Assembly: GCA_018396915.1 (NCBI GenBank)
Contig: JAGTRD010000013.1
Location: forward strand, 1 to 40,659
Reading direction: 5' to 3'
DNA from: Candidatus Bathyarchaeota archaeon
Lineage (GTDB): Archaea > Thermoproteota > Bathyarchaeia > 40CM-2-53-6 > RBG-13-38-9
Length of the DNA: 40,659 nt
Part shown: piece after piece, positions 25,747 through 33,904 of the stretch
How the letters are laid out: each line of letters begins with the position of its first letter
Numbering within the stretch: the first letter of the stretch is position 1
The notes under the pieces: model-generated
What the model was told of the DNA's origin: nothing
Databases searched by the model: none
What the model saw: only the letters and a program-made list of their open reading frames with translations
Position numbers and translations under genes: made by a program

Positions 25747-26142
25747 ATGAATATGATGGCTGGAGGGAGATTCGGAGTTAATCTTCATTCATTCGACATC
25801 GATGTAGAGGATGGAGGTTTGAGTGAGAACTTCGATACTGCAGTGTCCTCGGCTATTGAGATGACCCTCCGCCTCATACTCGGTGATAGAACTGCCGAAG
25901 CCCTCTACTCATACATCTTAAGAGAGTTCAATATTGACAGGAAGAGTCTCGCCTCCAATATCCAAATCTTATGCAAGGTCTTGCACGATATCTTCGGGGA
26001 TGGTGGTAGGGTTGTTCAGAGGGTTATAGTTCGTAGCTTATGCGAAAATTTTAACATTGAGTACGGCGCACTACCTACAGATGACCTTCCATCAGCATTA
26101 GTTGAACTCCGCAGACTCAGACATCCACCTATGCCTCAATAA
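25747..26142 (+). CDS. Small helical protein co-transcribed with the winged-helix regulator
   Basis: 131 residues. Residues 40-105 carry a helical segment, LGDRTAEALYSYILREFNI through IFGDGGRVVQRVIVRSLCENFNIEY. This resembles a short archaeal helical domain that recurs in regulatory proteins (G-x-x-A-x-A-L-Y-x-Y pattern, DUF3227/NitrOD5-like; from memory and tentative). No membrane segment or metal motif is seen. It begins three bases after the regulator stop and converges on the KaiC-like gene with a 34-base gap. Confidence 0.68.
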   Translation: MNMMAGGRFGVNLHSFDIDVEDGGLSENFDTAVSSAIEMTLRLILGDRTAEALYSYILREFNIDRKSLASNIQILCKVLHDIFGDGGRVVQRVIVRSLCENFNIEYGALPTDDLPSALVELRRLRHPPMPQ

Positions 26143-26176
26143 AGTTGAAGATACCACTTTCACAATCGGCAGACTC

Positions 26177-27166
26177 TTAGCTTGTCTTGAAGAGGCCACG
26201 TTCAGGGCTGAATGAGTAGGCAACCCATGAGGTATCATACTTCGCATTTCGCATCTTCAGTATCCTCAGCTTAGTCTTGAGAGTTCCGAGCTCCTCAACA
26301 ATCTTTGTCTCTATAACCCCGTCTACAACCTCCTGGGCTGCGACGACTATGGCAGGATGGAAGACCCCGTTTGCGAGGCTCACTAGAAAATTCACCTCAG
26401 ACTTCCTAACCCTTGCAGTGATCCTTCTGAGAAACTCAATGGAAGACTTAACTCCTGCAGATTGAAAGAGGGTTGTGGCAGAGTCGAGGACAAGCAGTCC
26501 ATCATTCTCAGGTAAGAGTTTGGAAAGGAGTATTGCCTGCTCAACGAGGTTACTCGGATCCACATTATATTTCTCACCACTCTCGGAGCCGACCAGTTTT
26601 GAGTAGCAGTCTACGAAGACGATTTTCCCATCAGCCTCATAATGTTCAACGTCGACACCCAACCTGATTATAGCCTCCCTTATTCTAGATGGGAAGTCAT
26701 CTGTTGAAACATACGTCACACCCCTACCCTCCCTCAGAAACTCAGCAACCATCTGGTAGATGAAGAGCTCCCTCCCAGACCCCGGATCTCCCATCAGAAG
26801 AATAGTTGACGGCGACGGGATGCCACCTTGGAGCAGCTCATCCACGAAATCTATGCCGGTGCTCAGCTTCTTCTCTAAAATTTTCCCTTTATACTTCGGT
26901 TCACCGGTCAGCCTAGCGGTGACCAGCCTCTGAATCTCATCATCCATCTCTTTATTGAACCTATAATACTTAACCTCTTTCACAAGACCTATCTTGACAA
27001 AGTCTTCGACAGCCCTCTTCAAATCGGATGGTTTTTCACCTAACCTATCAGCTAGCTCCTCGAGGGTACCAGACTGGCTCGGATCCTTATGGAATAGCAT
27101 AAGTAGGGCAGCCTTAGCATCCGTGTCGATTATGCGCTCAACAATATTCAATTTTTGAATCCTCAA
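26177..27166 (-). CDS. KaiC/RadA-like RecA-fold protein with N-terminal HTH and degenerate Walker A
   Basis: 329 residues. Residues 10-70 look like a winged helix (LEELADRLGEKPSDLKRAVEDFVKIGLVKEV). Residues 98-325 form a KaiC-type RecA fold: LSTGIDFVDELLQGGIPSPSTILL, Walker A region GDPGSGRE (126-133) and Walker B LLVLDSAT. The Walker A Lys and Ser/Thr (GKT or GKS in active members) are Arg132 and Glu133, so ATP hydrolysis is doubtful. Archaea carry many KaiC-like paralogues with signalling roles; this one is likely a sensor or scaffold with DNA contact through the HTH. It is transcribed divergently from lplA. Confidence 0.85.
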   Translation of the reverse strand: MRIQKLNIVERIIDTDAKAALLMLFHKDPSQSGTLEELADRLGEKPSDLKRAVEDFVKIGLVKEVKYYRFNKEMDDEIQRLVTARLTGEPKYKGKILEKKLSTGIDFVDELLQGGIPSPSTILLMGDPGSGRELFIYQMVAEFLREGRGVTYVSTDDFPSRIREAIIRLGVDVEHYEADGKIVFVDCYSKLVGSESGEKYNVDPSNLVEQAILLSKLLPENDGLLVLDSATTLFQSAGVKSSIEFLRRITARVRKSEVNFLVSLANGVFHPAIVVAAQEVVDGVIETKIVEELGTLKTKLRILKMRNAKYDTSWVAYSFSPERGLFKTS

Positions 27167-27233
27167 AATAATAAAGAGCCATATTCAGTTAAATATTTCC
27201 GACACACATCTTCGAAGGATAAAGGGTGAAGAC

Positions 27234-28004
27234 ATGTCTGGAAGATGGCGGCTAATAGATTTTGAGAGTAACGACGCTCCAACAAACATGGCTATCGACG
27301 AGGCTATTCTAATATGCCGTTCCAAAGGTGAGAGCCCAAACACATTGAGACTATATAGTTGGCAGCCCTCAGCTGTGTCGATAGGATTCTTCCAGAGCCT
27401 TCAAGATGAGGTCGACATCGAAGCCTGCAGGAGGGAAGGCGTTGACATTGTCAGAAGGATCACTGGAGGCGGGGCTGTCTACCATGACAGCCGAGGAGAG
27501 GTCACCTACAGTCTTATTGTAGGTGAGGGTGAACATAATATTCCGAGGGACATCTTGAACTCTTACAGGCTCATATGTAGTGGGATAATTAAGGGTCTGG
27601 AGCTTCTAGGTGTAAAGGCTACATTCCAACCTGTAAATGACATTCTTGTGAATGGCAGGAAGATATCTGGAAACGCTCAGACGAGGAGGATGGGCGTTAT
27701 CCTGCAACATGGAACAGTGCTTGTAGACGCCGACTTGAAGAGAATGTTCCGGTTACTGAAGGTTTCAGACGAGAAGATCCGTGACAAGATGATAAAGTCT
27801 GCTGAGGAGAGAGTTACAACTCTCAGAAGAGAACTCTCGTCGAAGCCGAGCCTACAAGAAGTGGCGTCAACCCTCAAGACTGGTTTCGAGCAAGCCCTAA
27901 ACCTGAATCTAACTTGTGGCAGACTGACGGAGGAGGAGTTTAGGCTGGCAACAAAGTTGAAGAGTGAGAAGTACTCCAGTTGGGAGTGGATATTCAGAAG
28001 ATGA
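27234..28004 (+). CDS. lplA: Lipoate-protein ligase A, catalytic subunit
   Basis: 256 residues of the BPL/LplA fold: RLYSWQPSAVSIGFFQ, the lipoyl-AMP loop RRITGGGAVYHD (near 75-86) and the substrate loop DILVNGRKISGNAQTRR with the catalytic Lys. It should attach lipoate to E2 or GcvH proteins after adenylation. It lacks the C-terminal accessory domain of one-piece LplA; that part is encoded by the next gene. GGGTGAAG just before ATG 27234 is the likely ribosome binding site. Its ATGA overlap with the lplB-like gene indicates coupled translation. Confidence 0.9.
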   Translation: MSGRWRLIDFESNDAPTNMAIDEAILICRSKGESPNTLRLYSWQPSAVSIGFFQSLQDEVDIEACRREGVDIVRRITGGGAVYHDSRGEVTYSLIVGEGEHNIPRDILNSYRLICSGIIKGLELLGVKATFQPVNDILVNGRKISGNAQTRRMGVILQHGTVLVDADLKRMFRLLKVSDEKIRDKMIKSAEERVTTLRRELSSKPSLQEVASTLKTGFEQALNLNLTCGRLTEEEFRLATKLKSEKYSSWEWIFRR

Positions 28005-28312
28005 AGAGTTTTCAAGGAAGTTCCGAAGTCAAGGTTCCGGGTGGAAAACTCGTCAGGGTAAAATGCAATGTCGAAGGGAACAAAATATCGAAGATTCAGA
28101 TAACAGGCGACTTCTTTACACACCCTGAGGAGACTATTCAGAGGCTTGAGGAAGAGCTCACAGGCTTAATGGTTGACACTGAGAAGATTAGGAGTAGGGT
28201 GACAGAATTCTTTCAAAGGCAAGAGTGCACCTTGATAGGCGTCGAGCCAAGCGACTTCATCGCAGCAATTTTGAAAGCCGCTTCCCCGCCGAGACCTGAG
28301 GTTAACCTCTAA
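28001..28312 (+). CDS. lplB: Lipoate-protein ligase accessory subunit, LplB-like
   Basis: 103 residues. The sequence KVPGGKLVRVKCNVEGNKISKIQITGDFFTHPEE is the signature of the LplA C-terminal accessory domain, which in Thermoplasma is a separate protein (LplB) needed for lipoate activation. The ATG lies in an ATGA with the lplA stop (28001-28004); an open frame continues upstream to 27980 but homology starts here. Together with LplA it makes a two-piece ligase. Confidence 0.86.
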   Translation: MKSFQGSSEVKVPGGKLVRVKCNVEGNKISKIQITGDFFTHPEETIQRLEEELTGLMVDTEKIRSRVTEFFQRQECTLIGVEPSDFIAAILKAASPPRPEVNL

Positions 28313-28337
28313 TCCAACGAAGTCAAACATAACCATA

Positions 28338-29045
28338 TTAACGCTTAATACGCCTACGTTTGGCTGGCTTACGTCTATGCCATGCGAGAAAGCCGACGGA
28401 TAAGGCGGCTACAGCAACGATGACTATAAGGGCAACGTTCCATAAGCTTGAGGTTTTTGGGGACTCTTTAGATTTAAATTCCAACAGTTCGCCGACATCA
28501 GCTATTAGAACATCCTTCTCAGTGAAACCTTCATGTACCCTTCGAACGACGCCACCACCATCTATCAACAGTATGGTCGGCGCTATCTCTATTCCATAAT
28601 CATCACTGATACCAGCAGTGTCACGTGCAACAATCCAGTCGACACCAACACTGCCAGCCAGCTGTTTCAGGACTTGAACGGTATCTACTGAAGGGTCAAA
28701 ACTTATGGAGACTATTACGAGTATATCCTTAGGATAGGCAGCCCTAACACTTTTCAACTCCAAAAGTTGCGGTTTGCATGGACTACAACTGCTGATGAAG
28801 AATTCGAGGAGCACAATCTTCCCTCTGAAGTCTGATAGCCTGAAATTTTTACCTTCAATATCTACAAGTTGAAAGTCACTTGCCTCAATATTCAGCTTAG
28901 GCCTTGCAAAGGCCACATCGAAGACGTTCACACCGATCAATATTGCCAGAAGAAGGCTGGTGGCAAATATCTTAGGCCCAAATATTCTTCCGAGCCTATT
29001 TGAGAGATCATGCTCATGCATAGACGATGCCTTACCAAAATTCAA
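28338..29045 (-). CDS. TlpA-like thioredoxin-fold protein, membrane anchored
   Basis: 235 residues. An N-terminal hydrophobic segment (about 25-45, FATSLLLAILIGVNVFDVAFA) acts as signal or anchor. A thioredoxin-like AhpC/TSA domain follows (about 52-195) with FQLVDIEGKNFRLSDFRGKIVLLEFF and the redox motif CSPC within SSCSPCKPQ. A second membrane helix (about 202-222) ends in a basic tail (RRKPAKRRRIKR). The domain would lie outside the cell between the two helices and reduce or form disulfides. In-frame ATG 29021 is an alternative start. Partners are not visible nearby. Confidence 0.87.
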   Translation of the reverse strand: MNFGKASSMHEHDLSNRLGRIFGPKIFATSLLLAILIGVNVFDVAFARPKLNIEASDFQLVDIEGKNFRLSDFRGKIVLLEFFISSCSPCKPQLLELKSVRAAYPKDILVIVSISFDPSVDTVQVLKQLAGSVGVDWIVARDTAGISDDYGIEIAPTILLIDGGGVVRRVHEGFTEKDVLIADVGELLEFKSKESPKTSSLWNVALIVIVAVAALSVGFLAWHRRKPAKRRRIKR

Positions 29046-29068
29046 TCTACATTCAATAAAAAGATTGC

Positions 29069-29088
29069 TTGACGAAAATAATTGTCAA
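29069..29088. promoter_or_regulatory. Short inverted repeat TTGAC-N10-GTCAA in a divergent intergenic gap
   Basis: Perfect 5-bp arms lie between the divergent TlpA-like and SDR genes, in an AT-rich stretch. It may be an operator; the arms are short enough to arise by chance. Confidence 0.25.
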
Positions 29089-29151
29089 AACATAAATTGT
29101 TATCCGTGCCTATTCAGCCTTTATTGATCAGGTCGAATTGGGGTGTGAAAG

Positions 29152-29910
29152 GTGACCCTCCCACTACGGTTCGTAGGTAAGACTGTCATAATAACAAACG
29201 CGGCTGGGAGTGTAGGTTTAGCCGCAGCAAAACTCTTCCATGAAGAGGGTGCAAACGTGGTCGCCAATGATGATAGAGTATCAAAACTACTCCTACTGGG
29301 GCGGAGTCTAAATTCAAGGTTCAAGGTAACATCCTACGACCTCACAAAGTCTGAAGCCGGCATCCAACTTGCCAAAGAAGCCTTAGATGAATTCAAGTCT
29401 ATAGATATTCTCATATGCAATGAGGGTTCTTCCCAAGGAAGGCCCTTAATGGACATCACATCTGAAGAGTGGGATAGCATTATTGATAGAAATCTTACTA
29501 CGATATTCCATGCCTTACAGGGGGTATATGACCATTTCAGGGGTAAGGGTGCAGGGACAGTTATCTTGGTCTCATCAATAGCGGGTAGGAGCGGATGTGG
29601 AGAAATGGTTGACTACGCCTCCTCCATGGGCGGTGTCCTAGGTATAATGAAAACAGTAAGCAGAGAGTGGTCGAGATGGGGTGTCACATGTTCAGCAGTA
29701 TGCCCTGGACCCATAGTGGAGAGTGATCAAGGTTTGAACGTGAAGTTTAAGAGTAGATACACACAGACCCAGGTTGAGCTCGCAAGTTTCAGAAACGTCA
29801 CCGCCGAACAAGTTGCGAGAGTGATCCTCTTCCTAGCGTCGGAGGATGGTAGACCATTAAATGGCCAAGCGATAAACGTCGACTACGGACTCTATCTACA
29901 TAGCATATGA
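29152..29910 (+). CDS. SDR-family protein lacking the catalytic lysine (probable pseudoenzyme)
   Basis: 252 residues with the SDR fold and normal length. The Gly motif reads TNAAGSVG instead of TGxxxGIG, and NNAG is CNEG. Of the catalytic tetrad, Asn114 (RNLT), Ser142 and Tyr155 are present, but the Lys of YxxxK is Met159 (YASSM). The protein is therefore unlikely to be an ordinary oxidoreductase. It is followed 12 bases later by an intact SDR of the same length, so it may be a structural partner in a hetero-oligomer. The start is GTG 29152, with GGGTG about six bases upstream. Confidence 0.85.
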   Translation: MTLPLRFVGKTVIITNAAGSVGLAAAKLFHEEGANVVANDDRVSKLLLLGRSLNSRFKVTSYDLTKSEAGIQLAKEALDEFKSIDILICNEGSSQGRPLMDITSEEWDSIIDRNLTTIFHALQGVYDHFRGKGAGTVILVSSIAGRSGCGEMVDYASSMGGVLGIMKTVSREWSRWGVTCSAVCPGPIVESDQGLNVKFKSRYTQTQVELASFRNVTAEQVARVILFLASEDGRPLNGQAINVDYGLYLHSI

Positions 29911-29922
29911 GGATGATTGGCG

Positions 29923-30675
29923 ATGAGTCGGCTGGAGGGGAAAGTCGCCATAATCACAGGGTCTGGGAGGGGTATAGGGAAGGCAATAGCTAAGACCCTC
30001 GCATTGGAAGGCGCCTCCATACTGGTGAATGATGTGGATGAGGAGGTTGCTGAAGAAACTGCCGATGAACTCAGAGAGTTAAATTCAAAGGTTGCCGTAG
30101 CTGCAGGCATCCCTGAAGGCGACGTTACAGACGAGTCAAGCTGCATAAGAATGGTTGAGAAGGCAAGGAGGGAGCTGGGTGGCCTACACATTCTAATCAA
30201 TAACGCAGGAGTGACAAGGGACAAGGTCATACATAAGATGACTGATGAGATGTGGAATCTCGTCCTAAAAATCAACCTCAAAGGAATAATGTTCATGACG
30301 AAGGCTGCATGTGAACACTTCAAGCAGCAACGTTACGGGAAGATAGTTAACATGTCAAGCATGGTAGGTTTGGGAGGAAATGTCGGGCAGATAAACTATT
30401 CAGCATCTAAGGCTGCTATAATCGCTTTCACAAAGTCGATTGCTGAGTACCTTGCAAGTTACAATATATGTGTAAACGCCGTCGCCCCAGGCATAATAGA
30501 CACGAGACTGACCAGACAGATCCCTGAGGAGAAGTTTGCTTCATATGAGAGGTCTATCCCGATGGGCCTAGGAACCCCTGAACATGTAGCCAGAGTCGTC
30601 CTGTCATTATGCTCTAAAGACTTCGACTATGTCACAGGACAGACAATCCTCGTGAGTGGGGGTCTCATCATCTAA
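29923..30675 (+). CDS. SDR-family oxidoreductase, FabG-like (intact partner)
   Basis: 250 residues with all SDR motifs: TGSGRGIG, NNAG, catalytic Ser in NMSSMVG, YSASK and a TGQTILVSGG end. An NAD(P)-dependent ketone or alcohol substrate is expected; 3-oxoacyl reduction is the closest family label. ATG 29923 is chosen because GAGG lies ten bases upstream; TTG 29917 is also in frame. Its close linkage to the Lys-less SDR upstream suggests the two assemble together, as known for some heterotetrameric SDR reductases. Confidence 0.88.
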   Translation: MSRLEGKVAIITGSGRGIGKAIAKTLALEGASILVNDVDEEVAEETADELRELNSKVAVAAGIPEGDVTDESSCIRMVEKARRELGGLHILINNAGVTRDKVIHKMTDEMWNLVLKINLKGIMFMTKAACEHFKQQRYGKIVNMSSMVGLGGNVGQINYSASKAAIIAFTKSIAEYLASYNICVNAVAPGIIDTRLTRQIPEEKFASYERSIPMGLGTPEHVARVVLSLCSKDFDYVTGQTILVSGGLII

Positions 30676-30726
30676 CGTCCCGAACTGTTATCACACCTGA
30701 AAACTCGTTCTGTACCAAAGAGATCT

Positions 30727-31926
30727 TCACATGCAGCTTAAGTCTAGGAGGTGCCTATTCCCAATATTCACCCTTTTAAGGTATTTCCTAGCTGCCGCGT
30801 AACATCGCTCAACCTGCCTTCTAGGCGTAACCGGCAAGTCTGACATTTCAAAGTCTGGATGAAATACGAGGAGGGAGTAGGGGATCTCCGGATCTATATC
30901 GCCGATAAACTTTGCAATAGACTCAACCTCCCTCTCATCGACATATCCAGGCACAAGTAGGGTTGTCGCGGTTAGGTTCGGGACCTCTCCACGATCTGTG
31001 AAGAACTCTCTAGCGACCATCTCGAAATTTTCGAATGCCTTCTTGTTCGATACTCCACATAGAGCTTCAGCCAGGTTCTCGTCGAAACATTTTATGTCAA
31101 ATTTCACGTTTCCACCCGTTACATTTGCAAGCGCAGCAGCCTCTCTCACAAGCCTACTCTCTCCACAGCCGTTCCATTCGAAGCAGACACGTAAAACCCT
31201 GCCAGATTCAGCTTCAATAATCTCCCTCGACGAGGAGACTGCGAATGGCAGCTGAGGCTCAGGTGAACCTCCAAAAAAGCATATACATGTTATTCTTCTG
31301 TTCCTATCCAAGATTTCTTTGAGATTCCCTCTTGTAACCCTCATTGCCTGGCTGATCTCCTTATGTGATGAGTTCTGGCAGAATAAACAGTCAAAGTTGC
31401 ATCCGTAGAAGAATACTGCCAAATTGAAGTAGCCATATTCTGGACCGTTCGACATAGCGTATCTTGGATACCCGCAACCTGTTCCAGCTGGACAGAACCA
31501 TGAGGCGCAGCAGTTAGTTACATGTGGGTCTATGTAAGAGTATAGGAGAGCCTCCTCTGAACTTACCAAACCTTCGAGTCGACCTTCAACATTGCCTCTT
31601 AACCCACAGTAACCCTTCTCTCCGACACCCATCACGCATAGGTTTGAGCATAATCCGCATCTGATCCCTCCTTGACTCTTCGGAGGTTTAGAAGGTAACC
31701 CGTAACGTGCCCTAACCTTCAAATGCGCCTTCTCAACAATAACTCGCGAGAGCTCAGGCTTCTCTCTTATACAGTCTGCACAGACACCTAGAGAGCCTGC
31801 TACCAGCATATCTCTACTCTTGCAGATGACACACTCAATCTTTCTGTTAAACACCAATAGATCACTATTACAGAATGGAGATAAACATTCGCCTAAAACA
31901 TTGGTGCTGGCGATATGTTCCCTCAT
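30727..31926 (-). CDS. Radical SAM enzyme with N-terminal zinc-ribbon region (AmmeMemoRadiSam/PflA-related)
   Basis: 399 residues. Residues 1-55 hold several cysteines in C-x2-C-like pairs (CVICKS, CADC), probably a zinc ribbon. Then come CGLCSNLC and GYCGLRGN, a motif shared with the radical SAM member of the AmmeMemoRadiSam group, and an unusual Cys-rich insert (NCCASWFCPAGTGCG). The iron-sulfur site CNFDCLFC (CxxxCxxC) follows, with FFGGSPEPQLPF for SAM binding. It probably installs or triggers a radical on an unknown target. AMMECR1 is in the window but 17 kb away. Confidence 0.85.
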   Translation of the reverse strand: MREHIASTNVLGECLSPFCNSDLLVFNRKIECVICKSRDMLVAGSLGVCADCIREKPELSRVIVEKAHLKVRARYGLPSKPPKSQGGIRCGLCSNLCVMGVGEKGYCGLRGNVEGRLEGLVSSEEALLYSYIDPHVTNCCASWFCPAGTGCGYPRYAMSNGPEYGYFNLAVFFYGCNFDCLFCQNSSHKEISQAMRVTRGNLKEILDRNRRITCICFFGGSPEPQLPFAVSSSREIIEAESGRVLRVCFEWNGCGESRLVREAAALANVTGGNVKFDIKCFDENLAEALCGVSNKKAFENFEMVAREFFTDRGEVPNLTATTLLVPGYVDEREVESIAKFIGDIDPEIPYSLLVFHPDFEMSDLPVTPRRQVERCYAAARKYLKRVNIGNRHLLDLSCM

Positions 31927-32087
31927 ATGGCCTGAGATCTTTAAAAAGTGACATTCTCATTCCATTATGGATTGAGATTCACATCTTAACAATGGTCTTG
32001 TTGACATTGGGGAAAGGCAGTAACTTATCACCAGCAGCAGATTACTGGACCGTAACCCTAAAGACGATGTAACACTATCTTACCGTC

Positions 32088-32516
32088 ATGGAAAGCATAT
32101 TGTTAGTAAGGGATGTTATGAGTGGAAATGTGAAGACCGTCAGGCCTAACTCAACCATTCTCGAGGTTGTACGTAAAATGAACAAGTTCGATGTAGGTTC
32201 AGTGGTGGTGGTTGAGGGAGATAGGCCGGTTGGAATAATCACTGAGCGTGACATACTGAGGAGGGTTCTGGAGGTCACATTGGCCCCTGAAGCCTTGAAG
32301 GCTAAGGAGATAATGTCCTCGCCCCTTGTGACTATAGGTGACCATGCTACCCTAGAGGAGGCGGCGAGGGTGATGGCTGAGAGAAACATTAAGAAACTCC
32401 CTGTAGTTCAGGATGGGCGTCTCATAGGGATCGTCACGACGACCGATATTGTGAGGAACCAGCCGAAATATGTCGATGTTCTCAGGGACCTGGTCTGGAA
32501 GACTGGAAAAACTTAG
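32088..32516 (+). CDS. Tandem CBS-domain protein
   Basis: 142 residues, essentially two CBS motifs (VRDVMSGNVKTV, GIITERDILRRV, AKEIMSSPLV, GIVTTTDIVRN) with no other domain. Such stand-alone pairs bind adenine nucleotides and regulate partner proteins. It differs from the CBS protein at 10832 in lacking the zinc ribbon. It converges on the marC gene with a 20-base gap. The ligand and partner are unknown. Confidence 0.88.
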   Translation: MESILLVRDVMSGNVKTVRPNSTILEVVRKMNKFDVGSVVVVEGDRPVGIITERDILRRVLEVTLAPEALKAKEIMSSPLVTIGDHATLEEAARVMAERNIKKLPVVQDGRLIGIVTTTDIVRNQPKYVDVLRDLVWKTGKT

Positions 32517-32536
32517 GATTCCGCCCCAGATAATAG

Positions 32537-33139
32537 TTAGGGGAAGGAATGTTTTATTCCCTCAATCATGAACTCAACAGCTATAGCTGCAATGAATACA
32601 GCCATCAGCCTAGCGACTACAGCTGACCCTACCCTGCCGAGGATCCTGTAAATTGAGTCGATGAATTGAAGTATAATCCTCGTCACAGCCATAACTATGA
32701 GCACCGATATTACAGATACCATTATCCCAGCCCTCTGATTGTAAACTAGGAGTGTCGTTATTGCACCTGGACCGACAAGGAGGGGGAAGGCTATAGGAAC
32801 CGCTCCCAAATCTTCTTCGGAACCCTCCCCCTCAACCCATCCGCCGTAAACTAGAATCTTGATCGAGAGTATCGCTAGGAGGATGCCTCCAGCAATCATT
32901 ATGCTGTAGAGTCCGATTCCGAAAAGGTTTAGGATCTGTTGACCGCCGAGGACTATACCAATGGCTATGATGAAGGCTACTATACCTGCTGTGTTGAATA
33001 CACGCCTCCTCTCCTCCTTTGAGAGGTTCCTTGTCAAAGAGATGAATATTGGAATGTTTCCCAAAGGATCGACGACTATGAAGAGCGCTATCACAGCTCT
33101 AACCATCTCCGGAATCAAATTCTGCGCCATAACATCCAC
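32537..33139 (-). CDS. MarC-family integral membrane protein
   Basis: 200 residues with six hydrophobic helices. Family hallmarks are FIVVDPLGNIPIFISLT near the N-terminus, GGILLAILSIKIL, and VPIAFPLLVGPGAITTLLV. The MarC family has no firmly established transport substrate. A TATA-like ATATATA lies on the minus strand near 33172-33182, about 35-40 bases before the start codon. Confidence 0.9.
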   Translation of the reverse strand: MDVMAQNLIPEMVRAVIALFIVVDPLGNIPIFISLTRNLSKEERRRVFNTAGIVAFIIAIGIVLGGQQILNLFGIGLYSIMIAGGILLAILSIKILVYGGWVEGEGSEEDLGAVPIAFPLLVGPGAITTLLVYNQRAGIMVSVISVLIVMAVTRIILQFIDSIYRILGRVGSAVVARLMAVFIAAIAVEFMIEGIKHSFP

Positions 33140-33443
33140 CAGACATATACCTACAAGAAATCTCCCTCACACACCATATATATTGTAGCTTCGTAAAACG
33201 AATAACGCATATTATGGAACTATGAACTACGCACCAGACAGGTTTATTAAATTGAAGGGCTGAACGGCTATACTCAAATATCTTAAGCCGTCTCAGAGAT
33301 GCCGATAAGATTCCGCTAAAATAATATCCAACGGGACTACAAGAATATTCTTAGGTATTCCTTCCAATTTATGGCTTAACTAAAACCTTATCGGCTACCA
33401 TGTCAATGTGTGAACAGGAAACATTGATGGATTGAGTGTCGGC
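33140..33443. other. Divergent intergenic region
   Basis: 304 bases between marC and the DUF2153-like gene. It is AT-rich, with TATA-like sequences near 33172-33182 (marC side). No RNA gene, clear repeat or convincing small ORF was found. Confidence 0.5.
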
Positions 33444-33767
33444 ATGAGTGACGAGTGGTCTAGAGCGAAAGAGAAGCAGATAGAGAGAATAAAAAGTATG
33501 AAGCCCCACGATAGGCTGAGCCTCGTCGAGGCGATAACAGAGATAAACCAGTATATAGCGAGCAGTTGCCAGGGATGGATGCAATGGGTTTACAACCCAC
33601 TTATAATTGGGCAATTCGACCAGGAAAAGTTACAAGACATATTCGAGACATTCAGAAAGTTCGCCCTAGAATTCCTAGAGTTTGATATCGCAGCTACAAG
33701 AGGCTTGGGGGAGGTTCTTAAGAAACAGTCGAGGGCTAGAAGGAAGGAAGGGCCAACATACGTCTGA
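33444..33767 (+). CDS. DUF2153-like archaeal protein
   Basis: 107 residues, helical, soluble. The pattern of an N-terminal E/K-rich helix, DRLSLVEAITEINQYIASS, GWMQWVYNPLII, then LQDIFETFRKFALEFLEFDIAATR matches my recollection of DUF2153, a small archaeal family of unknown function. ATG 33444 is preferred; TTG 33432 lies in frame upstream. It has no operon partner: ino1 starts 137 bases downstream. Confidence 0.7.
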   Translation: MSDEWSRAKEKQIERIKSMKPHDRLSLVEAITEINQYIASSCQGWMQWVYNPLIIGQFDQEKLQDIFETFRKFALEFLEFDIAATRGLGEVLKKQSRARRKEGPTYV

Positions 33768-33904
33768 AGACCTAAATCCTCTCGGCTTCCCACCTTGAAT
33801 TTTCAGGAAACGCCATGAAAATCTTGAGGGCAATGTCTACTCGCATATGTCACCATTAAATACTAGAATCCTCATGAATGTCTCTGTATCAGGTGTAGTC
33901 AAGG

